Assembly: GCA_026413225.1 (NCBI GenBank)
Contig: CM048552.1
Span: forward strand, 54,575,001-54,639,000
Source: Otis tarda
Lineage: Eukaryota > Chordata > Aves > Otidiformes > Otididae
DNA length: 64,000 nucleotides
Direction: 5' to 3'
How positions within the stretch are numbered: the stretch's first letter is position 1; each line of letters opens with the position of its first letter. The position numbers and the translations under genes were made by a program. Shown piece by piece: positions 1-9,846 of the stretch. A model generated the notes under the pieces. It had not been told where the DNA came from. It searched no databases and worked only from the letters and a program-made list of their open reading frames with translations.

Positions 1-260
1 TAGATTCAAAATATTTTAGTTATTGTGTGGTAAGTGTTATGGTAAGTAGTTATTTTATGACAGGGAATTTTGCCTGCAAAAAAAACCATGGTCATTAGAG
101 TTGTTGGCATTATTGTGACAAAACTTTATTTTTTGAGTCAAGCCCACTTGCCAGATTACAGGGTTTATACTTGTTGCAACAGAAACAGACACAGATGATG
201 TAATAAGTAATCCCAGGGAGAGTATTTAACTAATGAAATGGACATTTTTCTGACTTACTT

Positions 261-311
261 AGAATAGAATAGAATAGAATAGAATAGAATAGAATAGAAT
301 AGAATAGAATA
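261..311. repeat. (AGAAT)n pentanucleotide microsatellite at a CR1 tail
   Basis: About ten perfect AGAAT units sit directly against the 3' end of the minus-strand CR1 that follows. On the minus strand this reads ATTCT repeated. CR1 elements end in short ATTCTATGA-like direct repeats, so the array most likely grew by slippage from the CR1 tail. Confidence 0.95.
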
Positions 312-1190
312 GGATAGACTATTTCAGTTGGAAGGGACCTACTATGATCATCTAGTCCAACTGCCTGACCAGTTCAGGGCTGACCAAAACTAAAGTATGT
401 TATTAAGGGCATTGTCCAAATGCCTCTTAAACACTGACGGGCTTGGGGCATTGAATGCCTCTCCAGGAAGCATGTTCCAGTATTCAACCACTCTCTCAGT
501 AAAGAAATGCTTCCTTCTGTCCAGTCTAAACCTCCCCTGGCACAGCTTTGAACCATGCCCACACATCCTGTCACTGGATACCAGAGAGAAGAGCTCAGCA
601 CCTCCCTCTCCACTTCCCCTCCTCAGGAAGCTGTAGAGACCAACAAGGTTGCCCCTCAGCCTCCTTTTCTCCAAACTAGACAGACCCAAAGTCCTTAGCT
701 TCTCCTCACAGGACATTCCTTCCAGCCCTGTCACCAGCTGTGTCCCTCCTCTGGACATATTCAAAGACCTTCACATCCTTTTGAAATTATGGGGCCCAAG
801 CTGCACACAATACTCAAGGTTAGGCAGCACCAACACTGAATACAGTGGGATAATCACCTCTTTTGACCAGCTGGTTATGCTGTGTTTGATGCACCTCAGG
901 ACGCGGGTTGCCCTCTTGGCTACCAGGGCTCACTGCTGACTCATATAGAGCCTGCTGTCAACCAGCGCCCCCAGATCCCTTTCTGCTGGGCTGCTCTCCA
1001 GCCACTCCTCTCCCAATTTATACTTGTGCCCGGCGTTACTCCATCCTAGGTGCAGAATCTGGCATTTGGACTTGTTAAATTTCATCCCATTAGTCATTGC
1101 CCAATGGTTTCCTGAGTTAGCAATGGTGAAGAACTTGCAGGTAGACAGTCGGGCTAATCCCAGACCACGCTTGTTACTTCCACCATTCTG
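312..1190 (-). mobile_element. CR1 LINE, 5'-truncated, 3' end of ORF2 plus 3' UTR
   Basis: Read on the minus strand, this carries the end of the CR1 reverse-transcriptase ORF and the standard 3' end. Fragments such as [14 protein letters not shown] and [12 protein letters not shown] (near 930-1120) and [18 protein letters not shown] (near 650-690) are typical of CR1 ORF2. The 3' UTR ends in the complement of TGGAC..GATGATCATAGTAGG..CCTTCCAACTGAAAT. Frameshifts and stops break the frame, so it is a dead copy. The 5' boundary near 1190 is approximate. Confidence 0.92.
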
Positions 1191-2519
1191 TCGCAACATC
1201 CCAGCCAGCCACTGTGCCTATAGAGCTCTTGCAGTTAACACTCAGGATCACCTAATGTCCATTTGACAAGCCAAAGACGAAACCTGGAGAGCGGCAGCCG
1301 AGCGTAGGCAGCAGCTGGCCTGCCACAGACCCCACACACTCCCACTCGGCTGCAGGAGCACCCACCCCAAAATTAAAGTGCTGTAAAGTGAGGCACTTGT
1401 TCTGATTTGCAAAACTATGGCACCACAGGCAAAAGGCAGCTGCCTGTTTGTTTGTGTCCTTCATTGCTTTGCATAAACTTCCACTATTCATACTTTTTAC
1501 TGGTTTAACTCTGTCTGAGTCTGAGGAAAAGACTTTGGTATCATTCTGGGCAGCTCCGTATGCAGCAGATAGAAATGCAAATATAAAGTTAGGAGGCAGA
1601 ATGAATAAAATGGGGTATATTGCATAATATTTGACCATGCTCCTATACATATGTAAGACTTATCCTTTTGATTCCTCTATAAATCAATCACATGTGTTCA
1701 CCAGCAACATTCTAATAACTTCTGGTCATGCCACTCAAAGAAAAGAAAAGAGATAAAACAGATAAAGCTTGAGGTAGAAGTACCTCAATCTTCCCAATAT
1801 CTCTTAGTGAAACCAAAAGGTCACCAAAGTTTAAAAAGGGAGGTGATTCACATATGTAACGATATGGATTTGTACATCACGGCTGATGGGGTTTTTTTAA
1901 CTGATTTATGCTAGAAGTCTGCAGATTCAGCTTACACTTTTCCTAATATCTGAGAATGAACATATTAATGTATAATATAATATAGAATAGAATTATACAG
2001 GTTCATGTATAATAAGACAGTAGAGAGATTCATTCTTCAGGAATGCTTCCTCCAGCAGAAGAGTTAGGATGAAACTGGCTGCTCCCTATCTAAAACCTCT
2101 TTACTGAAGATGGTTGGGATTTTTTGACCTTTTCTCGACACATGTAACTCGAGCACTTCTCAATGACTGAACATCCAACCAGAAGGACCCCCATTGCTGC
2201 AGTACTGCAATGTCTACATGCCTCAAGCTAATATTTCTTTCAGTTGCTGAAGAGTTAAGTCTTTTGAGGCCTTAATCAATCGATCAACTTACTGTCAGTA
2301 AGCAATGGGATTTCATCAAAGGACTTTGGAAGGAGATTTTCTTCTCCCTACCAAACATAGTGACCTTGCGTAAGAGTCTTACTGCCTTGGCTACAGACCC
2401 CAAGGTGTCTGATGTATCCTAAACCCCAATGTCTCTGCTGGCTTGTTGTACAGAAAACAACTTTTTCAGTAGTTGCTATATTTAACATCACAATATTAGG
2501 GGGAAGAAGTGGTACTTAC
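1191..2519. other. GUCY2C-like intron 3 sequence (gene-free stretch)
   Basis: No exon, RNA gene or clear repeat was recognised. The minus-strand open frame at 1252-1650 shows no family motif and no plausible splice context. Part of 1250-1460 is GC-richer than its surroundings and could be an unrecognised old repeat. Confidence 0.5.
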
Positions 2520-2587
2520 GAGACCATTTGGTAGGTGGCGTAAGTGCAAGCAGGTCCTATGACAACACAGCCAAGCGTGCCAGAATC
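2520..2587 (-). CDS. GUCY2C: GUCY2C-like coding exon 3
   Basis: Acceptor cccttgcag|GATTCTGG (exon starts at 2587) and donor GGTCTC|gtaagt (exon ends at 2520) bound 68 bases, phase 0 in and phase 2 out. It encodes DSGTLGCVVIGPACTYATYQ followed by MV. The GC-(V/L)-IGP-(A/S)-CTY pattern is the conserved loop that follows the CRTSTCEG helix in this receptor family. The next exon was not found between 1 and 2519 and is presumed to lie left of the window. Confidence 0.85.
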
Positions 2588-5574
2588 CTGCAAGGGATCA
2601 GAAAGGGTCAGTAGTGAGGACAGTGCAGAGGACAGGCAGAGAGAGGAGGATGGGAGAATGAAGAAAAGTTTAGGATGTGAGAAGTCCCAGAATTTACCAA
2701 GCAAAAGCAAGAAGAGAGTAGCAAAGGAGCTACAGAAAAGTTAAAATAACAAACTTAGAACGAAGGAGAGAGGAATCACAGAAAGCTAAGAAAAGGCAGA
2801 GGACAGAATAGTCCTCAAATAGTACTCAATAGTCCTCAAATAGTACTCAAAGGCACAGGAGGTGCCTTTGAGTATGACTTTCACTAAGAGACAGACAGCA
2901 AGTCAGGATTAAAGTGTTGCAATTGTTACAATTGCCCGTATAAAATTGCACACTAGAGAAATGCTTGCATTTGCAGAAGATAGAGGGATTGGAATTACAA
3001 GGTACTGTGTGTCAAATAAATGGTTATGTGCATATGAAACTTAGATGAAAAAAATCCTTCCATGACCACCACATAAGGCCTGACCAGTAGCTTTGCCATG
3101 AGGGACTTCTTAACAAAGACTATGGCATGTGCTCATACATTGGTAGATTTGAGAACTCACATTGGATTGACAAAGCTTCACTCAGAGGTGACAGTTATCA
3201 CACATGAGAAAATCCACCAAAACATGTCTCCTTGTAAGGCACCAATTCTAACTGAAGCTTTTCCCTATATTGGGGTGTTCACATAATTTCTCCCACGTGA
3301 CTTCTGTGATTTCTAGTGAGAAGTGAGCACTTCATCTTTGCCCTCTGGGCATAGTTCCATATATATTTCTTTGGTAGCAGCGCCAGCCTAATAATCTCTC
3401 TGCCCACATGTTCCCACCCTCGCACAGCTCTCTCCTTTGTGTATTTGTGTATACTGATGGTGACCTACATCAGGGTCTGATCCAGTTGGATATTGCTCTG
3501 CTTGGGCTGTTTGAGTGTTCGGGTTTGGGTTTTTTTCGTTGGTTGTTTTTGGGTTTTTTAATGTATTGCTTTGGCTATGTGGCCACACGAAGAGCAGTGC
3601 AGATATAAAAAAGAAGAAACTTCAGCATAGGAAAAGGAGCCTGAAGCAGAAGACTGCTTTAGCTGGCACTGCCACCAAATGTCTAATGAAACCCTCCGGG
3701 AAGCACTCATAGAATCTCTCTTCAGTATTTGCCTACTTGTCTTCACAAAACCTACAGGAATATCTTCTCTTTGAAAACTTCACTTCGCTGTCAAATTTGT
3801 TTGGAACTCAACAACAGGATCAAAAGTTAATACGGAAAGACAGAGAGACACATGCGCATACACATGCAGAAAGAAAAACGTCTTGTCGTCTTAGGAAATC
3901 AACTTAAAGAAGCCTGCTACTCACATGAATTTCCTTAATGAGCTCCACACCTTCACAGGTGCTGGTGCGACAGCCTTGTGAGACATAGAGGGATGAGGTA
4001 AAGGTGTGGAATGTGGCATTGACCGTAACATTTTCTCCTGTAACACAAATGTAAAAGTAAACAGCATCATGAGTTGCAGGTAACCACTAATACACTATAT
4101 CCCTCTTCTTCTGACACAAGTCTAAGCAGTCTTACACTAGGATGTCTCCCACCAAAAAGCTGCTAGAAAGCCCACCTACCACCTAACTGCCACTACTTAG
4201 GATGAGACTGCAGAATTTGCTCCACTGTGGACTGCTGACTTCCTTTGCTGAGTGTTAGTATTTTCAGTACAAAGTACTTTTAGTATTAGCCATTATTAGA
4301 GACATTTTTTAAAGGTCTGTAGGAAATTACTGAGACAAAATCTCTTCAACTAGAGGACAGAAAGGGAAAAGATATCCTTTAGAATCTCTTTTTCCCATTA
4401 TATTTTAGAGTGACAGTAGATTGGTGATATTGAAAGGAGAGGTAAGCTATCCAAATGAGTAAAAGCATCATCTGCAATGACTTTTAATGAGGAAAAAATA
4501 TATGGGCTGCAGATTCTTTATGCTCTGAGTCATAATGTGGTCAACAGATGGGGTCAAGAGGAAGATTATTTTCAGAAAGTAGAGGCTAATCCAGACAGGA
4601 GGGGAAGCAAGGGCATCCCAGTTACTGCACTAGATGGATCACCAGTCTTGCCTGACCCAGTTCAGCAATTCCCATGTTCCCAATCCCAACTGAACATCTC
4701 CAGAAAAGCATGCAGGAAGAGTCTGCCCAAACACTGTGAAAGCAAATATGGTTCTGCCCATCTCTAAGCTCTCCTGTTTTTACAGAGAGAGGTCATTATT
4801 TCTGTAAGATCTACATAAAGTAAATCAGGCTGAGAGAGTTGGGGCTGTTCAGCCTGGAGAAGAGGAGGCTCCGGGGAGATCTTACAGCGGTCTTCCAGTA
4901 CTTTAAGGGGGCCTACAGGAAAGACGGGGAGAGACTCTTCAGTAGGGCCTGTTGTGACAGGACTAGGGGTAATTGTTTCAAAATAGAGGGAGGTAGATCT
5001 AGATTAGCTATTAGGAAAAATTTTTTTACGCTGAGGGTGGTAGAACACTGGAACAGGTTGCCCAGAGAGGTGGTGGATGCCCCATCCCTGGAAACACTCA
5101 AGGCCAGGCTGGATGAGGCTCTGAGCAACCTGATCTAGTCGAAGATGTCCCTGCTTCTTGCAGGGGGGTTGGACTGGATGACCTTTAAAGGTTCCTTCCA
5201 ACCCTAACCATTCTATGATTTTATGATTCTATGAAAGTGAATGGACAGGCAAGGAGCCTGTCTGAGGAGCAGTTTACTGAAGGTCAGATAAGTAGAAAGC
5301 AGTGACACAAAATTTGACAAGAAACCACAGCAGGAGAGGGATAATCAACACCCATTGCCTTACCTGTCATCTGGAATTCATTCTGTACCCTTTTCAAGGC
5401 TTGATTCACAGCTAACTTCAAATTATCAGTAGTTGATGGGAAGTCCGAGTAATTCATGAGCATCACATTGATCATGTAACTGTTGTTGCTACATTCATTT
5501 GAGCCAACTTGCTGCAGCAGCTGGAGCGAGAGAAACAAAGGCCAAAGGGCCAGAGCCAATATTCGTTGCTTCAT
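2520..5574 (-). CDS. GUCY2C: Guanylate cyclase C-like receptor, N-terminal part of gene (three coding exons, continues beyond base 1)
   Basis: Three exons (5364-5574, 3925-4037, 2520-2587) join in frame and give 130 residues plus two bases. Seen: a hydrophobic signal peptide (about residues 1-25), NXS/T sequons at N30, N41, N73 and N77, a CRTSTCEG segment (residues 93-100), and a GCVVIGPACTYATYQM segment (residues 114-129). Known: this order and these motifs match the start of the guanylate cyclase C extracellular domain. That family is a single-pass intestinal receptor that binds guanylin-type peptides (and bacterial heat-stable enterotoxin) and makes cGMP with an intracellular cyclase domain. 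The transmembrane, kinase-homology and cyclase exons are not in the window and must lie to the left. Inference: in humans GUCY2C (12p) and TTC26 (7q) are on different chromosomes, so this may be a GUCY2C paralogue rather than the direct orthologue; the symbol denotes the family. No stop or frameshift interrupts the three exons. Confidence 0.85.
2807..2848. repeat. Perfect 21-bp tandem duplication
   Basis: The 21-bp unit beginning AATAGTCCTCAAATAG occurs twice without mismatch (2807-2827 and 2828-2848), inside intron 2 of the GUCY2C-like gene. The second copy runs into the hairpin at 2844-2874. Confidence 0.95.
2844..2874. repeat. Perfect 13-bp inverted repeat (hairpin)
   Basis: TACTCAAAGGCAC (2844-2856), a five-base loop AGGAG (2857-2861), and GTGCCTTTGAGTA (2862-2874) form a perfect stem. 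It overlaps the end of the 21-bp tandem repeat. It is not followed by a T-run and lies inside an intron, so it is not read as a terminator. Confidence 0.9.
3925..4037 (-). CDS. GUCY2C: GUCY2C-like coding exon 2
   Basis: Acceptor tgttacag|GAGAAAATG (exon starts at 4037) and donor CAT|gtgagt (exon ends at 3925) bound 113 bases, phase 1 in and phase 0 out. The translation begins GENVTVNATF, with two sequons, and contains CRTSTCEGVEL, the most diagnostic stretch for guanylate cyclase C. The exon has no long open frame of its own and was found by reading the reverse strand between the flanking exons. Confidence 0.85.
4826..5234 (+). mobile_element. CR1 LINE 3' fragment
   Basis: It starts at the common internal motif CAGGCTGAGAGAGTTGGGG and runs through the final ORF2 codons ([27 protein letters not shown]). 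The ORF ends near 5138 and the 3' UTR ends with ATTCTATGATTTTATGATTCTATGA. It lies in intron 1 of the GUCY2C-like gene, antisense to it. The 99-residue open frame over 4839-5138 is this CR1 ORF2 tail, not a host gene. Confidence 0.95.
5364..5574 (-). CDS. GUCY2C: GUCY2C-like coding exon 1 (signal peptide and start of ectodomain)
   Basis: The start ATG is at 5574-5572. Coding runs 211 bases (70 codons plus one base) to the donor CAG|gtaagg at 5364/5363. The first 25 residues begin MKQRILALALW and are strongly hydrophobic, as expected for a secretory signal. They are followed by a cysteine (residue 28) and a NNSY glycosylation sequon. The next part, VMLMNYSDF then NLKLAVNQAL, matches the pattern of the first beta strand and helix of the ANP-receptor-like ligand-binding fold. 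Any 5' UTR extends rightward from 5575; its start is not visible. Confidence 0.85.
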
Positions 5575-5960
5575 TATTGCTCAGTTTAGACCCATTGTGT
5601 GTTCCCTCTCTTTTCTTTTTCTCTTCCGACCCTCTTTCTTTCAGATACTTCTGGAGAAGAAAAGAGATCTCCACGCCGTAGACTCAAAGGCAGGCTGCAC
5701 GATCCTCCTCTCAGGCACTTCCCTGTCCTCCTCCCTGCCTTCACCTCTGCCCGCCCCTCTGGTGTACTAGGTGGCACTTCTGTTTGTGAAAAACTAGCAA
5801 CAGCAAAACTCAGGAAAGGAGAGAGGCTAAAGGTTGCTGCGAATGTTTGCTTATGGAAAGGCTGAGGCTATAAAACTGAAGCACTACCTGAAACCTTGTC
5901 TGATAAGGGCACTAACTCTTCATCACAGGGATGAGCCGAAAGAAGGAAGAAGAGTGGACA
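5575..5960 (-). promoter_or_regulatory. Putative upstream / 5' UTR region of the GUCY2C-like gene
   Basis: This stretch lies directly upstream of the GUCY2C-like start codon on the minus strand. It is pyrimidine-rich on the plus strand (5610-5645, 5700-5760). No CpG island and no convincing minus-strand TATA box can be seen. The assignment rests on position only. Confidence 0.3.
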
Positions 5961-7928
5961 AATGGACTTTAAAGATGACTCTCTAAAATGGAAATAAAAT
6001 GCAAGGTTCGTTAAAGCCTAGAGGAAAACAGATGATTACTTCTTATTTTGCATTGTCCTACATCTCTGGTTACATTGCAACAGCATCTCTGCTGGCTAGG
6101 CTTATAAATGAAGGGTATATTTTCTTCTGGGATGTTACCAATTTCATTCCTTTAGCTTTTACCATTGGAACACTTTTTGTGTTGGCAAAAATGCATGACT
6201 TGCAGTCCTCCCGACCAAAGCCTTCATTTCTACTTACAGAGTAGGCTCAGCACAAACCTTATCCACTTGTACTCACCCAGCGCTGCACACCAAAGCATCC
6301 CAGGTCTGCCCCAGACACATTGTTTCCCAGGCAGCACAGGTCTCATTGCCCATTCCCACCTTGCCAGATGTCTCCTCAAACAGAGGCCAAACATATTCAT
6401 ACTTCATGTGATGCAACCTCTTACATCAGGTAAGGATTAGCAAAGCTGAAGGCCACACTTCAGACCTGTGGGACCAAAGCTAAATTATAAATGGCATAGC
6501 TAAATGGCACACACTAAAGGACAGCGTGGTATTGTTCCCCAGTAGGGCTCTTGGGCTTTCCTGAGTATTTTTCCTGAGAATGGTCTCAGGGAAAGTAGGT
6601 AGAATGAAGAGAAGACAAAAAATCCCACAAGCCTTATGGATAAGCCCGGGCACAAAGGAGATCTGCAAGATAAAAGGAATCAACAGGCAAATTTAAATAA
6701 AGTACTGAGCATGATTGGTTTGAATTTGGGGCTTTTGTGCACACCTACAGGCAGCTCCTGTTTTTCTACTGAAACCTGGACTGAGGCTGTCAGATAATAA
6801 ATCAGTTTACTTTTATTACCTCCCTGAAATAATTTTAAGACAAACAAGGAAAATAATTAATCAACAGTTTAAGTAACAGTGCTTTTGGTATAAAACAGAA
6901 CTGCAGTTCCATGGTTTCTTTCAAAGCCAGTATTTAAAAGGTGTTGAATACACTTCAAATATATCTGCACAAACTTTTTACATTATCTTATTTTAATACC
7001 AAATGTTTATTGCTTGAATCTTTCTTATACCAGACAACAGAGGAGACCATGAGCCAGCACTTAAGAGTAGACCTTGAACACCTCACCATATCTAATCTAG
7101 TATTTGTAATTACTAATACAGTAATTCTGAATTAGCAGTCTGTCATGTAAACATCTGGACTAGTATGGCTGGCTAGAGCCATAGACTGATAATAGAATAC
7201 AGCTTTTCATGCTGAGATCATCTGCTCATCATTGCCCCATTTTATAGGTATTTACAGAGTCCTTGAAACTGCTCCCGTACAAGTCAATAACAGATTTGTC
7301 ATTAACTTTGGCAGAGTAAGATTTGCATTTATATACTCTTCTTAGCCTATCTGAGAGAACCAGCATGGATAATGCAAGTATTTTACATTACTGGTCACAC
7401 AGGGCAGTAGTGGTACTGATATCTCCATGGTTTTGTATCTATTCATGTATTTATTTGGTTTTGATAGCAGTTTAAAAATGCCCTTTAAAAACAAAAGGTA
7501 AAATCAACCACGGCCTTAGCACAGCATTTCTTTTGACTCTCCCTTGCCCCCTGCCTTCACAGTGCCACAGGCAGTCCCCAGTCAGAACATGTTATAAATG
7601 AGCTGTTGACCTCTCAACTTTTTAATTGCCTGGTGTGTGTAGTCTCTTGGTGTCGAGTCCCATGGTGGGAGCACACCTTGAGCACTGGGCAACGTGGAGC
7701 AGGAGGGAGTGTGGCAGGAGGCTGCAGCTGGGGTGAAGCAAGCACTTTGCAAAACCAGATGAACACCACACTTTCCCTTGTACCTCAGAGTTTTGCATAT
7801 CAGACAAATTTGCCTGGCAGATCAGTAACATCTGCTTCATTGCATAAGAGAGACAAATAAAAGCTGTGGCATCATGCTGTAAACATGAGAGTTACTGATA
7901 CTATAGATGATCATATGGGTGGAGAGAA
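5961..7928. other. Intergenic stretch without a supportable gene
   Basis: Short open frames occur on both strands (for example 5999-6244 and 7606-7860), but none shows a family motif, splice context or codon pattern that supports a gene. The DNA is AT-rich and unremarkable. Confidence 0.5.
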
Positions 7929-8087
7929 GAAACATCCCTGGAAACATTCAAGGCCAGGTTGGAGGAGGCTTTGAGCAACCTGGTCTAGTTGGGGATGTCC
8001 CTGCTCTTTGCAGGGGGGTGAGAATAGATGACCTTTAAAGGTCCCTTCCAACCCAAACTCTTCTATGATTCTATTCAATGATTCTAA
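7929..8087 (+). mobile_element. Short CR1 LINE 3' end
   Basis: The fragment contains AACATCCCTGGAAACATTCA, the GGGGATGTCCCTGCT segment, GATGACCTTTAAAGG and a tail of ATTCTATT plus ATGATTCTA. It is truncated to the last 160 bases or so and is plus-oriented, like the copy that follows at 8142. Confidence 0.92.
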
Positions 8088-8141
8088 GAAAAAGTAGATG
8101 AGTGAGTCATATGTGTAAAGCACAAAATTTGATAGGCCTGC

Positions 8142-8444
8142 CACAGGCTGTTTAGTAGGGCCTGTTGCAATAGGACAAGGAGTAATGGTTTTAAAATAGT
8201 GGGGAGTAGATTTAGATTGGAAATTAGGAAAAAATTTTTTACAATGCGAGTTATAGAACACTGGAACAGGTTGCCCAGAAAGGTGGTGGATGCCCCATCC
8301 CTGGAAACACTCAAGGCCAGGCTGGATGAGGCTCTGAGCAACCTGATCTAGTTGGGGATGTCCCTGTTCCTTGCAGGGGGGTTGGACTAGATGACCTTTG
8401 AAGGTCCCTTCCAACCCTAACCATTCTATGATTCTATGATTCTA
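8142..8444 (+). mobile_element. Second CR1 LINE 3' end
   Basis: A longer 3' fragment (about 300 bases) with GGGCCTGTTGCAATAGGAC, ACACTGGAACAGGTTGCCC, GGGGATGTCCCTGTTC and a tail of three ATTCTATGA-like units. It is in the same orientation as 7929-8087 and separated from it by about 54 bases of other sequence. The long minus-strand frame over 7911-8414 is a shadow of both copies. Confidence 0.93.
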
Positions 8445-9812
8445 AGCGAAAGCAAAAACTTCTATATATTTGTGTTTGTTGCTGCCTGTGCTTGAGGAGT
8501 CCTTAGTCCCCAGGGAACAGAAGTAGAGACACAAAAGTCAGTCTATTCATAGTGCCCTGGCTGCAGAAGCTCCCAAGGATCCTAGCCAACTTCATCTAAT
8601 TCTTTCATAATGTCCGATATAGCAGTCTATAAAACCAAGAAATTACCAGTAACACAAACCAGCCAGATACCAAAAAGAAGTCTTCTATATCTCTTCAGAG
8701 CACTGCCCCCACTATCTCAGTAACTTTTCCCCAACCATGAGCCTGCTCTCATGCTTCAGAGATTAGTCAGGAAGGGATACAGTTCAGAAATGTAGAAGTC
8801 AAATTATGTGTCAGAGGGAAGAAAAAAACTTTTTGACCCCTACGGGTGACTGCAGCTTTAATTAGAAATACTATCTTGCAACAGAACTACAAGTAATGAG
8901 AGCAAACTGAAGGCAATGCAAATTACTCTGCCTTCTCCTGAAAGAATGTGATGACATGGAGAAGCAGAGCACAAGACTCAAATGCCATGAATATCCTGCC
9001 TAAGGTAACCTTTCCTGACACACCCGGGATAAGCCACAAAATTTATTCCAAAAACATCTTTAAAGCACATCTTCTAGAACTACTTATTTTCTCTCAAAAG
9101 AGTCGAGGTTTAATCACCTTCTAAGGAATAAGGTGCTAAGAAACTGCATTTGACGTCCCCAGTGCATTTTTTCTAGCTGTGGCTTCTAGGCATCAGCTAC
9201 TGTAATCATCTTGCAGAAAGGTAAAAAAGATCTCAGCATTAAATATCTTTACTATGTGCGAGTATCTATCCAAAAAGTCAGTTCTTAGGTGTACATCAGT
9301 TTGAGTACCTTATCTTTGTAATCCTAGCATTATTAACAGCTGATGAAGGTCTCCTCTTGAATCATTGAATACAAACCCTGTAGTTTATAACTTATTCTGC
9401 CTTCAGAAGCACAGGCACGATTAAGATTCAGATAGGCAGGCCCTGTATTTATTTGTCTGAAGACAAAATTCAGTCCCTCACCAACAACAATAATACCTAT
9501 GCATACATTGCATAGCTACAAGATACCATCATGGGTGTCTGTGTTAGATCACAAATACCAACTCAAATTAACTGACCGAAGAGCTTTTAGTGAAAAGCAA
9601 TTTTTAGTTCCTGATTCTACAGAACAATTTGTTTGTTCTGCCCTCTGTTTTATTGGATAATAAACAACCAGATATTATAGGGTGTATTTGAAACAGATAA
9701 TCAGCACTGACTTCCTGATCTAAAACTACTCCGAGAGGTTCTGTCAGTCTTCTGGAATATTCAAAGACAGAGAAAAAGAAACCAGAAGAGAAAAAAACAA
9801 CAACAACAACAA

Positions 9813-9846
<34 letters not shown>

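Noticed and set aside
1252..1650. 132-codon minus-strand frame, considered as the next GUCY2C-like exon
   Set aside because: The translation shows none of the expected ectodomain motifs and has no matching splice phase for the exon 3 donor.
4839..5138. Plus-strand 99-codon frame that looks like a clean small gene
   Set aside because: It is the truncated end of CR1 ORF2 followed by the CR1 3' UTR and tail.
7911..8414. Minus-strand 167-codon frame
   Set aside because: It is the antisense of two plus-oriented CR1 tails.
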